Shown in pieces: positions 25,019 to 34,686 of a stretch of DNA of 64,000 bases (the stretch's first letter is position 1; every line of letters begins with the position of its first letter). A program made the position numbers and the translations under genes. The DNA is from a virus: positions 62,001 through 126,000 of IMG/VR virus record IMGVR_UViG_3300032213_002070; one strand, 5' to 3'. Under the pieces are notes generated by a model, which did not search any database, was not told the origin of the DNA, and worked only from the letters and a program-made list of their open reading frames with translations.

Positions 25019-27049
25019 TTATGCTACCATATCTCCTAAAGCAACCCATGTATCAGTTGCACGTTTAATAAGTGTAGCAGATGACCAGGTTGTACGCAAC
25101 TTAAGTCCAGGAGTACCGTTTACTGTAACTCCAGCACCGGCTGTTATTGTACACTGGCCAGCTCCGGTTTGAAGAACGGTGAGGGTAGAACCAACAGGAA
25201 ATGCTACTGAAGAGTTAGGTGGAACTGTTAAAGTATTAGCTGAAGCATTGCTTATCTCGACTAATTTATTTTTGTCAGTTAATACAAGTGTATAAGAAGC
25301 TGTTTGAGCATTTAGTACAGTATCAGCTATCTTACCCTGATCAATTGCAGCAGATGCCGATATGTCAGCATTGACGATTGTTCCATCAAGTATCATTGCG
25401 CTTGTAACAGTTCCTGTTGGAAGGGTTACCGTGCCAGTAAATGTTGGACTAGCCAAAGGTGCTTTTAGTGCAATGCTTGTTGTAAGCGTTGTAGAAAGGT
25501 TCGCATCATTTCCAAGCGCTGTTGCAATCTCACCAAGGGTATCTAATGTCGCACCAGCAGAGCCAACAAGTGCTGCGACTTCTGCACGAACGAACTCCGT
25601 AGTAGCAACTTGAGTTGTATTGGTTGCTGCTGCTGCGGTTGGAGCTGTAGGAGTTCCAGTTAATGCTGGGCTTGCTAGTGGAGCAAAACCAGAGATTGAT
25701 GCTCCAGCAGGGATTGTCACCGTACCTGTAAATGTTGGTGAAGCCAAAGGTGCTTTTGCTGCAAGCAGTGCTGAGTCATTAACCCAAGCGGTTCCATTCC
25801 ATTTAAGGATGTTATCAGAAGCCGCACTCGTAATTGTTACGTCACCGATATCATCAAGGTTGTTAATGGTTGGGATAGCACCCCATTCCATACCAGATGT
25901 GAGTGAAGAATTAGCCTTTAGATAATAACCATTTGTGCCAAGAGCTAAACGACCAACTGTGTTATCTGCTGTTCCGACAATGAGGTCACCCTTAGCATCA
26001 ACTAATGATTTCAATACTGCGTTGTTGCCGGCATCAGAAACAGCTATTGTTGCAGCGTTTTGCACGAATGCTGTAGTTGCCAATTGAGTAGTGCTAGTTG
26101 CATTAGCTGCAGTTGGTGCAGTAGGGACTCCTGTTAAAGCTGGACTTGCCAAAGTTGCATAACCAGCAAATGACACGCTAGATGTTTCTTTACCAGAAAT
26201 TCTACCATAAGAGTCTACAGTAAAACTGCTAACAAAAGTAGTTGTACTTGAACCTGAAGTATTTGTCTGGCTAACTGTTGCTAAATCAATACTGTCTGCA
26301 TTGATCACAATTCTTGAAGAAGAAGCAGTTGCGACATCAAGCACATTGCCGGTGCTCGTCAAGCCAGCACCAGCTGTGAATGTTGCAGTTCCAGTGAACT
26401 GTGCAAAGGCTAGTGAGTCAGTGCCAAAGATAATTGCACCGTTTGTACCAGTTCCAGTAGTGGTCAACGTAAATCCTTGGCCACCATTATTAGTTCCACT
26501 TACTACATAAACTGAATCACCAGTAGAAACTTGACCAGCAACGCTATTATCAGAATCAGTACGACGTGTTAATACGAATGGAGTTGATACGCTACCTTGT
26601 GCTGTGATTGTGTATATTCCGTTTTGTGTTGCGGTTGCTTGATCTTTTACTAAGATGCTTTTACCAGTAGTCTGGGCAGATCCATCAACAGTTAATCTTC
26701 CGTTAGCATTTCCTGTTAATGTAGCACCTACGCCCAATGTACCATTATCATATGTGCAGGCTGATAAAGCTGCAGCTGTAGCAAACGCTACTGAATCGTG
26801 CCAGTTTAAACCAGCAGCTACCGTGTCAACATAACCCCTTGTGGCAAGCGATGTTGATGTAGTGCCTGCGTTTGAGGTAACAACAGAAAGAACATTCAAT
26901 GTACCGTCTACTGCTATATTACCAACGACTGTACCAGACGAGTTTTTAAATTCTGCTAATGGAGCACTTGCTCCAGCCGCTGCCTTGATTACGAAAGACT
27001 CATCGTATACTGTAATCTCTGGTGCGGTTTCAATTCTTAAGCGGGCCAT
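25019..27049 (-). CDS. Large repetitive tail fibre protein
   Basis: 676 residues. Several copies of the phage-fibre block LASPALTG(V/T)PTAPTAA followed by T-x-Q-(L/V)-ATT-(A/E)-FV, and of APLASPTFTGTVTIPAG. Between them are strands typical of beta-helical fibres. The C-terminal about 100 residues (NAQTASYTLVLTDKNKLVEI ... GVTVNGTPGLKLR ... WVALGD) recur at the end of the 34687-38031 fibre, so they form a shared tip or trimerisation domain. It starts after a TTACTATA motif, 35 bases upstream. It ends 1 base before the S74 fibre gene, so the two may act together. Confidence 0.85.
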   Translation of the reverse strand: MARLRIETAPEITVYDESFVIKAAAGASAPLAEFKNSSGTVVGNIAVDGTLNVLSVVTSNAGTTSTSLATRGYVDTVAAGLNWHDSVAFATAAALSACTYDNGTLGVGATLTGNANGRLTVDGSAQTTGKSILVKDQATATQNGIYTITAQGSVSTPFVLTRRTDSDNSVAGQVSTGDSVYVVSGTNNGGQGFTLTTTGTGTNGAIIFGTDSLAFAQFTGTATFTAGAGLTSTGNVLDVATASSSRIVINADSIDLATVSQTNTSGSSTTTFVSSFTVDSYGRISGKETSSVSFAGYATLASPALTGVPTAPTAANATSTTQLATTAFVQNAATIAVSDAGNNAVLKSLVDAKGDLIVGTADNTVGRLALGTNGYYLKANSSLTSGMEWGAIPTINNLDDIGDVTITSAASDNILKWNGTAWVNDSALLAAKAPLASPTFTGTVTIPAGASISGFAPLASPALTGTPTAPTAAAATNTTQVATTEFVRAEVAALVGSAGATLDTLGEIATALGNDANLSTTLTTSIALKAPLASPTFTGTVTLPTGTVTSAMILDGTIVNADISASAAIDQGKIADTVLNAQTASYTLVLTDKNKLVEISNASANTLTVPPNSSVAFPVGSTLTVLQTGAGQCTITAGAGVTVNGTPGLKLRTTWSSATLIKRATDTWVALGDMVA

Positions 27050-27083
27050 ATCACTCCTAGTGTGGGTTTTAAAACAACTAGGG

Positions 27084-27093
27084 ATATAGTAAT
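27084..27093 (-). promoter_or_regulatory. TTACTATA motif upstream of fibre gene
   Basis: Minus-strand ATTACTATAT, 35 bases before ATG 27049. Strong match to the recurring motif. Confidence 0.5.
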
Positions 27094-27108
27094 GGGTTAA
27101 TTAAAAAG

Positions 27109-27915
27109 TTATTGTGTTATTCTCTTTAAATAATCTAACATTTTACCAGTATATTTTATGCGACCAAAATGAGTTAAATTAATAGTTGGATCTACCCAAA
27201 TCTTTCCACCCATCTTCTGCCAATATCGACAGAAGCCATAGTCTTCGGATAAAAATCTTCCGTCATCATCAACATATGAATTAAATAAAGCGTATGCATT
27301 TTCTGTTTCATTACCAGATAAAGCACCTGTGTCGTCTTTATATTTTAATTTTTTATACTTCTTAAACATTTTTTCAAACACTTGGCGCTTAATAACCATA
27401 AAACCAGTTCCGGCTTCATAGCATTCGATTGCTCCGTTATCAATATTTAATTGATTCTCACCTGGTTTTGTCATATGCACTACATATCTAGTGGAAAATT
27501 CCATTAGATCAGAAGGTGCCATATCTGCTTGAGCACCTTCTTTTACTTTGTCCCAATTAATTTCCTTGATTGGATAAGAAGCAGTCATGACATCTTTATC
27601 ATGCCACAAGAGTTTTAATATAGCTTCTTTATCAAATTGAAGATCAACGTCTATAAAAACCATATGAGTAAAATCTTCATTACCCATAAACTTAGCTACA
27701 AGATTATTTCTTGCGCGGTTTATTAGAGAATCAGATATTGTACAAACCGAATACTTTAAACCTATTTCTTTAAAATATAGAAGAGCTTGCAAAAAGCTCA
27801 TCATAAAAGGTTCTGTTACATGTGAGTCGTAACAGGGAAGTGCAAAGAAAACATTCCATTCTTGGAGCTTTTCTTTAGGTATTGTTATGTTTATTTGTTG
27901 TTCGTCTACAGGCAT
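27109..27915 (-). CDS. GT-A type glycosyltransferase
   Basis: 268 residues. N-terminal strand WNVFFALPCYDSHV, then a D-x-D motif in THMVFIDVDLQFDKEA (about 95-110) and a later acidic site SEDYGFCRYWQKMGG typical of GT-A folds with a catalytic Asp/Glu near an E-D-x-x-x-x-R/W block. Substrate sugar and acceptor are unknown. Being placed between two fibre genes, it could glycosylate fibres, or cell-surface glycans. A near-perfect sigma70 promoter, TTGACA-N17-TACAAT, lies upstream with only 7 bases to the ATG, so the mRNA is likely leaderless and the gene is probably expressed apart from the late fibre genes. Confidence 0.75.
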   Translation of the reverse strand: MPVDEQQINITIPKEKLQEWNVFFALPCYDSHVTEPFMMSFLQALLYFKEIGLKYSVCTISDSLINRARNNLVAKFMGNEDFTHMVFIDVDLQFDKEAILKLLWHDKDVMTASYPIKEINWDKVKEGAQADMAPSDLMEFSTRYVVHMTKPGENQLNIDNGAIECYEAGTGFMVIKRQVFEKMFKKYKKLKYKDDTGALSGNETENAYALFNSYVDDDGRFLSEDYGFCRYWQKMGGKIWVDPTINLTHFGRIKYTGKMLDYLKRITQ

Positions 27916-27922
27916 GCTGACT

Positions 27923-27951
27923 ATTGTATCAATTTATTACCAAGTTGTCAA
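27923..27951 (-). promoter_or_regulatory. Sigma70 promoter TTGACA-N17-TACAAT, 7 bases before ATG
   Basis: -35 TTGACA at 27946-27951, 17-base spacer, -10 TACAAT at 27923-27928, then 7 bases to ATG 27915. It overlaps the 3' end of the upstream fibre gene. Best host-like promoter in the window. Confidence 0.75.
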
Positions 27952-28968
27952 AGCGGATCTCTTCCAAGTGTCAGTGGCTATGCATATGTATATGAAGGAT
28001 TCATCCCAAGCCATATCTCCAATATTCCCAGGGCTAGAAGGTGTGGGTGGAACATCTACTGAAATATCATCAAATGATGGAATGTTTATTATCCCACCTA
28101 AACCAGCGTAAACTGTAATATATCTTGAATTATTTGCAGGAGCAGATGAATAATATAGTTTTACATTGTTTTCATCTATCAACTCATATCTTACTTTAGG
28201 AAAATCAAATAAGCCGCTAGTATCCCTCGAGATAATTCCTATATCTAATGTATTCAATTTATGATTTATGGTAAAAGTTTTACTACTGTTATTACCAATC
28301 ATTTCTCCATAAGAATAACCATTTAATGGCAAAAATACACAAGCTACTAAAGAATTTGTTTGAGGAGCTTTAGAGAAATCTAGAATTATCCTTTGAGTAG
28401 AGTAGGCTTGAATTGCTACTTCTACAACTTCATAAGGAGAGTTGGCATTATAAACAACTACAACGGCTTCTCTGGATCCTAAGTTATGGTTTAATTCTAT
28501 AGAAGAACTAACACCATCACCAATTATTTCTGAATAATGAACTTCTGAACCAGAAGAAAAAATTAAAACTTTTCTAGAATTACTTATTGGTGCTTTTTCA
28601 AACTCTAAAGAAATAGAATTATCAGTAGTAGCTTCCCATCTAACCTCTATATTGGAGGCCGGAATTAATTGAGGAGTTGCGCTATCATCGTATTCATTAC
28701 CTGTAGATGAGACTAAAACAACAACATCTTTTGTGCCTAGATTGTGCGTTATGGTAAATGTACTATTAGATCCATTACCAATAATCTGTGAATAAGAAGA
28801 TATATTTGATGGCAGTGCGTCTGCTATATTTGTAGCAGAAATTTTACTGCCATTATATGTTAATACTTGACCGGTAGTGATTCCAGCCAGATCTAGCTCA
28901 ATACCGTTGATTGTTACGGTAGAGCCAACAATAAGACTATTTTTTACTACAAAATCTTTATTTGCCAC
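27937..28968 (-). CDS. Tail fibre / adhesin-like beta protein
   Basis: 343 residues with GTG as start codon. It begins MANKDFVVKNSLIVGSTVTI, a form common at the start of phage fibre proteins. Three internal repeats follow: I-G-(N/D)-G-x-S-x-(T/S)-F/I-T/E-I/L-N/T-H-(N/K)-L-(G/N)-T/S-x-(D/E)-x-V/I-V/I, i.e. FTITHNLGTKDVVVLVSSTG, IELNHNLGSREAVVVVYNAN and FTINHKLNTLDIGIISRD. This repeat also occurs once or twice in the larger fibres (near 32,050 and 36,330). The C-terminal end (PSSPGNIGDMAWDESFIYIC) resembles collar or tip sheets. No clear ribosome site before the GTG, so the start is less certain. Confidence 0.75.
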   Translation of the reverse strand: MANKDFVVKNSLIVGSTVTINGIELDLAGITTGQVLTYNGSKISATNIADALPSNISSYSQIIGNGSNSTFTITHNLGTKDVVVLVSSTGNEYDDSATPQLIPASNIEVRWEATTDNSISLEFEKAPISNSRKVLIFSSGSEVHYSEIIGDGVSSSIELNHNLGSREAVVVVYNANSPYEVVEVAIQAYSTQRIILDFSKAPQTNSLVACVFLPLNGYSYGEMIGNNSSKTFTINHKLNTLDIGIISRDTSGLFDFPKVRYELIDENNVKLYYSSAPANNSRYITVYAGLGGIINIPSFDDISVDVPPTPSSPGNIGDMAWDESFIYICIATDTWKRSALTTW

Positions 28969-29020
28969 TAAAGTTCACTGTCCCTCTAGTTTTATGATTT
29001 AAAACTTAACTATTATTATA

Positions 29021-32000
29021 TCACACTGCTATAAGTGTTCTTGCTACCTTGACTGTTGCATTTGTTGTTGCGGCATCTGTAATGGTAACTCTTAATAATA
29101 CGTTTCCTGAAGAAATTGAAGTTGAAACTGTTAAAGGAATAACTGTTCCACCAAGTTCAATTACTGCATATTCTGACAAGTAAGATGTTGTTCCGTCATG
29201 GGCCAACAAAACTTCAGAAGTCGTATACTTTGAACCTTGGGTTACTTGTACAAGATACTTAGCTGTTCTGTAAACTGTCTTGTCAAAGCTATCAACAGTT
29301 GTGACCGTGTTCACGGTAACTACTTGAGTTGAAGTGTTAAGTTCACCAGTTCCTGAATCTAATGTTATGGCACCTGTAGCTATGCTGCCAAAGGTAACTG
29401 CTGCGTTAGTTGCAACATCCTGGCCAATTGAAAGGCTAATTGTATTAGCTGTATCATCATAGTTCTTAGTTACACCCGTACCTGCAGTTATCGCGCTTCC
29501 TAGAGCATCCTGAGCTGCCTCAGCAAAGTCTGAGACCTGGCTGGCAGTGATCGAGATAGACGAGTTACCAGCTGCCGTGAGGCGTCCCTGGGCATCTACA
29601 GTGAATGTTCCTACGGAAGACGAGCTACCATAGCTACCAGCTGAGACTGCAGTTGAGGCCAAGTTAAGGGTAACTGCACCCGAAGTGCCGCCACCTGTTA
29701 AACCAGTGCCAGCCGTTACTGACTCAATGTCACCTGCATCATTTGTGAAGCTGATCACACCAGTTGAACTATTGTAAGCTAGATCTCCTGCAACACTTAT
29801 TTGGGCTCTTGTGTTGGCAGTGAAATCTGAAATCTTTGCTGCTGTCAAAGTAGTGAAAGTAAGATCTCCTGCACCATTGGTCATTAAGACCGCACCATTA
29901 GCTCCATCAGCACCAACTGCTGAGATAATCGAAGCTTCTGTTGTGCCGATGATTGTAGTGAAGTCTAATACTCCAGAACCATTAGTCGTAAGTGCTTGAC
30001 CATTAGTCCCGTCACCACCAGCTGCTGCTATAAGAGCTGCTGCAGTTACGTCTCCAAGGTTGGCATAGTTAGTTCCATCATTTGTGAATGTCCACTTGTC
30101 TGTAGTTTCGTTCCAAAGAATAGATACATCTGTTGATGTTCCTCTGTTAACTTCTATACCGCTATTTAATGTTGGAGCACCTGTAACACCAGAGTTTAAT
30201 GTAATAATATTATCTTCAACATCTAACTGTTCTGTGTTAACAGTTGTTACGTTACCACTAACTGTCAAATTACCAGTAACAACAAGGTTATTACTAATTG
30301 TTACGTTAGCTGGAAGACTAAGGGTTACTGCGCCAACACCAGAGTTGGAAACTGTAATTTCGCCAGCGGTTCCAGTTAATCCAGTAACAAGGTTTGTACC
30401 CTTGTCACTGATCTGTGATGCAGTGATTGAAATTGCAGTGTTAGTTGCGGCGGTTAAACGGCCCTGAGCATCAACTGTGTAGTTTGGAACTGTTGATGCA
30501 TTACCGTATGATCCAGCTGTAACAGCTGTTGATGCTAGGTTAAGAGTGACTGAACCAGAAGATCCACCACCTGTTAAACCAGTTCCTGCTGTAACTGAAG
30601 AAATGTCGCCAACTTCAATTGGAGTATTAATCCAAGCTGTACCATTCCACTTGAGGAAGTCTCCGTTTGTAGCAGTTGTAATTGTCACATCACCAATATC
30701 ATCAAGGTTATTGATCGTTGGGATTGAAGCCCACTCAATACCAGCAGTTGCTGAAGAGTTAGCTTTTAAGAAGTAACCATTAGTTCCAACAGTAAGAATT
30801 GCTGGGGTGTTATCAGCAGTTGCTGTAACTAAATCACCCTTAGCGTTGACAAATGTTTTTAGAACTGCATTATTGCCGGAATCAGAAACTGCTTGTGATG
30901 CAGCTGATGTAACAAAAGCAGTCGTTGCAATTTGCGTTGTGTTAGTATTTGATGCTGCGGTTGGAGCTGTTGGTGTTCCAGTCAATGCTGGGCTAGCCAA
31001 AGGAGCCTTGGTGCCAACAAGTGTTGTTAGCGTAGCTACCGTTCCTTCATCTGCTACAAGTAAATCTTGTAGTTCTTTTAAGGTATCATAAGCTGGGCCT
31101 GCACCATTTAACAATTCACTAATTTCACCCTGTACGTATGCAGTTGTTGCAATTTGCGTTGTGTTAGTATTTGATGCTGCGGTTGGAGCTGTTGGTGTTC
31201 CAGTCAATGCTGGGCTAGCAAGATTAGCTTTAAGGTCAAGTGCAGTTTGTGTAGCTGTAGAAACTGGCTTATTTGCATCCGAAGTATTATCTACGTTTCC
31301 AAGACCAACACTTGATTTTGCTAGATCAGTAACTTGTGATGCAGTGATTGCAATAGCTGAGTTAGCAGCTGCGGTCAAACGACCTTGAGCATCAACTGTG
31401 AAAGTTCCAACTGAAGATGAGCTACCGTAATTACCAGCAGAAACTGCTGTATTATCAAGGTTAAGTGTAACTGTGTCTGTGTTTGAAGTTACAGATGTTA
31501 AACCTGTTCCACCTAAAATACTAAGTGTATCTGAACCAGAAGTAATTGTCTTGCTTGTTCCTGAATCGCCAGCAACTTCAAATGAAGTGGCTACGTTTGC
31601 AACTAAGTTTGTAGCAAAAGTTTGTGCTGCGCTTTGAGCACTGGATGCTGCACCATAGGCATCATACGTGCCAGATGTAACTGCTATTGTTGGACTAGAA
31701 CCTTCACCAGAATTATTAGAAAGAGTAATTCCTGTGCCAGCAACTAAACTAGAAACATAATCTCCAATAGTATCTGTTGAAAGATTTACTGCGTCGTTAA
31801 TCCAAACAGAACCATTGTAACGAAGGAAATCTCCATTAGTAGCTGAAGTTAAAGTAACATCACTCTGACCTGCTAGAGTTGTAGTAATTGTACTTCCTGC
31901 TACTGCTGCATAAACGCCAACTCTAACCGAGTTAGAAGAAGGAGCTGCTGAAAAATCTAAAGTAACTGTTCCAGTTGTTGTGGCTTCCCAACGGACATCA

Positions 32001-32519
32001 ATAACTTCATATGGACTTGCTGCGTTGCGCGCAACAACGACAACATCACGTGTTCCAAGGTTGTGAGTAATTGTAAAGCTAGTGGCAGTTCCGTCACCAA
32101 TTGTCGAAACACTTACCGTTCCAGCTAAACCAGTGTCTGTGCCCGGAGCGAACTTAGTACCATCAAACTTTAAAACTTGATTAGTTGTAGCGCCAGAAGG
32201 ATCAATCTGTATGCCACCAACTGATAGAGATGTTGCAATCTCAACAGAGGAAGGAAGAGAAAGAGTATATACACCTGATGTGGCATTTGCCGATACAGCT
32301 ATTTGACTTGTTGTGCCAACAACGTTAGATATTAAATTAACTCCGTATTATAGCATTGGCTGTTTTGTTTTTATAAAACAATTTACCATCAACAACGTTA
32401 ATTGCCAATTCACCTTCGGACAATGAAGAAGGGGTATTCCCCGTTTCATCTGACCTCTTAATTAAAAGGGTATTGTTTGTTGCAAACTTAGATCCACTAT
32501 ATCCGCTTGGAGCCACCAC
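29021..32519 (-). CDS. Giant repetitive tail fibre (one CGGA site)
   Basis: 1,165 residues if CGGA 32342-32345 (residue 59) is read as one codon. Triplet reading stops at 32337 and the rest has no start with ribosome site, so standard gene calling would lose about 320 residues. Starts GTG GTG GCT after GAGGTG. N-terminus has the fibre motif ELAINVVDGKLFYKN. Many copies of IESVTAGTGLTGGG, SAGSYGSSSSVGTFTVDAQGRL(T), VGLGNVDNTSDANKPVS, LASPALTGTPTAPTAAS and INNLDDIGDVTIT. The C-terminus is a distinct beta domain (YLVQVTQGSKYTTSEVLL). Probably a trimeric long fibre. A 74-base exact repeat lies inside. Confidence 0.85.
30924..31219 (-). repeat. 74-base exact direct repeat within giant fibre
   Basis: Bases 30924-30997 and 31146-31219 appear identical over 74 bases, 222 bases apart (a multiple of three). 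They code for the PALTGTPTAPTAASNTNTTQ type block. Perfect identity despite free third positions suggests a recent duplication or gene conversion. Confidence 0.75.
32342..32345 (-). other. Four-base codon / +1 site CGGA in giant fibre
   Basis: Zero frame GCT ATA ATA CGG AGT TAA; four-base reading gives CGGA GTT AAT TTA ATA TCT and continues for more than 1,100 codons. No start codon fits the downstream frame here. Confidence 0.9.
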
Positions 32520-32554
32520 AGAGCACCTCTTCCTATTCTAAACTAGTTCTTTCA

Positions 32555-32564
32555 ATATAGTAAT
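32555..32564 (-). promoter_or_regulatory. TTACTATA motif upstream of giant fibre
   Basis: Minus-strand ATTACTATAT, 36 bases before the GTG start at 32519. It lies in an 86-base gap with no other gene. Confidence 0.5.
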
Positions 32565-32605
32565 CATATCAGAATTATTAAGTAGTCTAAAATGTAAAAA
32601 ATTAT

Positions 32606-33589
32606 TTAATTAGAATGGATAGAATCATCATTAATGTAACTAATTTGATTTTCTTCTATTAAATCAGTATACGCATAGCCCATAGCTTTAATGTAGGCAT
32701 CGTACTGTTCTTTATCTTTAGCCGCAAAAGGACCAAACTCTTTCCCTAAAAGGATATTCTTATAACAAAATTGATAATAATAAGGTAACGAAGCATTATT
32801 TGTTTTTGAAGTATTATTGATCCAGTCATTTAAACCTAAATTATCCCTATAACCACTTGCCTTGTTTAAGTGGAATAATATTGGTTCCTTAATACAATAC
32901 ATCCTATGACCATGAGTCCAAGCTCTAAGTGGAGTAGTATGCTCTTCTCCAAACATGAATATTCTTGGATCTGGTGTAACATTTTTAAAATAATCTATTG
33001 TAGAAAATTGAAACGCCCCACTTACAAAGTGTGTTTCTATATATTCCTTATCTTCCCAAACATTCTCAGTGAATTCTTCTTCATATACTATTGAACTATT
33101 TTTTGAATGAATATTTGCTGTTAATTCTCTTTTTAAAGCAAATGGATCATTATGTATCGAATCGTAATATGTTTCATTTCCATCTTTATCTTTTTCAAAA
33201 TATAATGGTCTAGAGCTAATGATCACGCCATAGCAGATATCTTTTGATATTAAATTATGATAATATTTTAAAGTTTTATCCCAATTTTTTTTAAACCTCA
33301 TATGTCCGTCTATTCTCATGACATAGTATTCTTCTTGCAAAAGCCAAGAAGACAAAAGGTAACCCATACCAAGGCCAAATGGAAATGGAGTAGTTAAATT
33401 AGCCGTTCGTACATTGGGGTATTCTGAAAAATCTTCAAAATTATCGTCTAGTCTTTGATTGCATATTCCTATATAAACATTTTCTGGTACTTCAGCATTG
33501 TCGTATATGCTTTTAACAGTGTTTAAAAGATCTTCTTCTTGAAAAGCTGGAATAGCTATAAATATTTTTTCATTTACCACAATTACCAT
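32606..33589 (-). CDS. GlcNAc-transferase-like glycosyltransferase (PF11397 type)
   Basis: 327 residues. It opens with EKIFIAIPAFQEEDLLNTV, then NVYIGICNQRLDDN, and has the hallmark of the PF11397 family: GLGMGYLLSSWLLQEEYYVMRIDGHMRFKKNWD (in parts), where the D-G-H of RIDGHMRF replaces the D-x-D metal site. A second acidic block FMFGEEHTTPLRAWTHG fits the catalytic site. The family transfers N-acetylglucosamine, originally described for Skp1-modifying enzymes of eukaryotes, and also occurs in bacteria and large phages. The acceptor is unknown. The first codons overlap the zinc-protein gene by 7 bases. Confidence 0.8.
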   Translation of the reverse strand: MVIVVNEKIFIAIPAFQEEDLLNTVKSIYDNAEVPENVYIGICNQRLDDNFEDFSEYPNVRTANLTTPFPFGLGMGYLLSSWLLQEEYYVMRIDGHMRFKKNWDKTLKYYHNLISKDICYGVIISSRPLYFEKDKDGNETYYDSIHNDPFALKRELTANIHSKNSSIVYEEEFTENVWEDKEYIETHFVSGAFQFSTIDYFKNVTPDPRIFMFGEEHTTPLRAWTHGHRMYCIKEPILFHLNKASGYRDNLGLNDWINNTSKTNNASLPYYYQFCYKNILLGKEFGPFAAKDKEQYDAYIKAMGYAYTDLIEENQISYINDDSIHSN

Positions 33590-33810
33590 TTACCTAATGG
33601 GCAAGTAGCTCTTTTAAGCTTTACCTTTAGCGACATGATGCATCCGCATTCTTTACATTGTTTAGTAGCTGATATTAATCTATCGCAATCAAGACAAACA
33701 TCATATCGAGATTTAGCTTCTTCTTCAAGAACTTTTTCCTCATTTGGATTTAATAAATCCCAAGGTCGAGTTACTCCTAGTTTTTCTTTATATTCTTTCC
33801 AAGCGCTCAT
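33583..33810 (-). CDS. Small zinc-ribbon protein
   Basis: 75 residues. Four Cys in two CxxC-type knuckles: CLDCDRLISATKQCKECGC, and a C-terminal CPLGKW. The pattern (C-x-x-C, 9-12 residues, C-x-x-C-G-C, then a basic stretch and C-P-x-G-K-W) is common in small proteins of large aquatic phages, often called DUF6171. It may bind zinc and contact nucleic acid or protein. It ends 7 bases inside the glycosyltransferase gene, so the two are coupled. No catalytic residues seen. Confidence 0.7.
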   Translation of the reverse strand: MSAWKEYKEKLGVTRPWDLLNPNEEKVLEEEAKSRYDVCLDCDRLISATKQCKECGCIMSLKVKLKRATCPLGKW

Positions 33811-33818
33811 AAAATCGT

Positions 33819-34046
33819 TTATGCCGTTGGTTGGATAAAATCTGTCCCATCATATACCCAACCAAGTGCAACTTCATTAACTTGCTCTTGAGTCATCTCT
33901 ACAATCGTTGGATTAGATTTCATCCCAGCCATTACTGGGCCTCCGCTTCCTGCAATACCAACTTTGCCAGTATATTCTCCGTCAACAAGAACAGCAAAAA
34001 AAGTAAAATCATTATAGTCAGTAATCTCTGGTATCTCAATTGCCAT
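33819..34046 (-). CDS. Small protein of unknown function
   Basis: 75 residues from ATG 34046, chosen over the ATG two codons upstream because AAGGAG lies 8 bases before it. Sequence MAIEIPEITDYNDFTFFAVL, then VDGEYTGKVGIAGSGGPVMA, ending GWVYDGTDFIQPTA. It appears beta-rich and soluble. It sits between an FPP-repeat fibre gene and the zinc-ribbon gene. The aromatic end may bind another virion protein. No family recognised. Confidence 0.6.
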   Translation of the reverse strand: MAIEIPEITDYNDFTFFAVLVDGEYTGKVGIAGSGGPVMAGMKSNPTIVEMTQEQVNEVALGWVYDGTDFIQPTA

Positions 34047-34094
34047 TAGCATTTCTCCTTTTTGAAAAATTTATATATTTTTATTGTACCACAT

Positions 34095-34684
34095 TTAACA
34101 TGCAGCTCCGTACTGATACGATCCCCAATAGACAACTGCTGGACAATTGCAACCAGTGCATGCTCCGCTACACCCAGTCCCAGAACTACCAGATCCACCG
34201 CAGCTGCCATCATAAGATGTTCCATATCTCCATCTCCAACCGCCTGGTAAACACATTTCTTCATATACGGAAACTCCAATACAGCATACGCATCCCGGGA
34301 GGGAAGGGAAAGAAGGTGGGAAATATGGTGGGAAATATGGGGGGAAATAAGGAGGAAAGTAAGGAGGAAAATATGGTGGAAAATATGGTGGGAAATAAGG
34401 TGGAAAATATGGTGGGAAGAACGGTGCGTTTCTTTCGTAGGAAATAGTTTGGCCCAGTGGTGTAATAGCGGCATCTGTTAAAGCTGTTTTAACAGTATTA
34501 AGGGATGCAGGAGCTGCAGAACCACCACTAAGTCCTTCAGTTATAGAAGTATCAGTTGGAGTACCAACAACAAAGCCGGCAGCAGTTATAGTTGCATTAG
34601 CTGTAGAATCTGCAGTTCCGTGCAGCTATAGTAGGTTTAGGAGCTTTTCTTGAACCGGCCTGAACTGCCTATTGGAACTGTCAT
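34095..34684 (-). CDS. FPP-repeat protein with Cys-rich end (two four-base sites)
   Basis: 195 residues only if both CGGT 34654-34657 (residue 10) and CGGA 34617-34620 (residue 22) are read as single codons. Triplet reading from ATG 34684 ends after 15 residues. With both sites read, the N-terminus (SRKAPKPTIAA, TADSTANATITAAGF, ALTDAAITPLG, TISYERNAPFFPP) aligns along its whole length with the S74 fibre at 24303-25017. Nine FPP units follow. Instead of an S74 domain, the C-terminus is Gly/Cys-rich: GCVCCIG, CGGSGSSGTGCSGACTGCNC and a final YGAAC. The Cys residues could form disulfides or bind metal. Confidence 0.8.
34312..34425 (-). repeat. 12-base tandem repeat coding for Y-F-P-P units
   Basis: Nine copies of a 12-base unit giving YFPP (last unit SFP). 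Third positions vary. Same type as 24629-24784, but here the variable residue is always Tyr. Confidence 0.8.
34617..34620 (-). other. Four-base codon / +1 site CGGA (second in FPP-repeat gene)
   Basis: Frame before: ACT ATA GCT GCA CGG AAC TGC; four-base reading continues ACT GCA GAT TCT ACA GCT. Same local bases as the paralog site 24954-24957. Confidence 0.9.
34654..34657 (-). other. Four-base codon / +1 site CGGT (first in FPP-repeat gene)
   Basis: From ATG: ... AGT TCA GGC CGG TTC AAG AAA AGC TCC TAA; four-base reading CGGT then TCA AGA AAA GCT CCT AAA CCT restores the KAPKPT block that is conserved in the paralog. One of two CGGT sites in the window. Confidence 0.9.
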
Positions 34685-34686
34685 GA

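Noticed and set aside
34046-34474. Long minus-strand frame rich in His and Ser across the FPP repeat of the second fibre
   Set aside because: Alternative frame of the same repeat. The proper frame gives conserved FPP units and aligns with the paralog.
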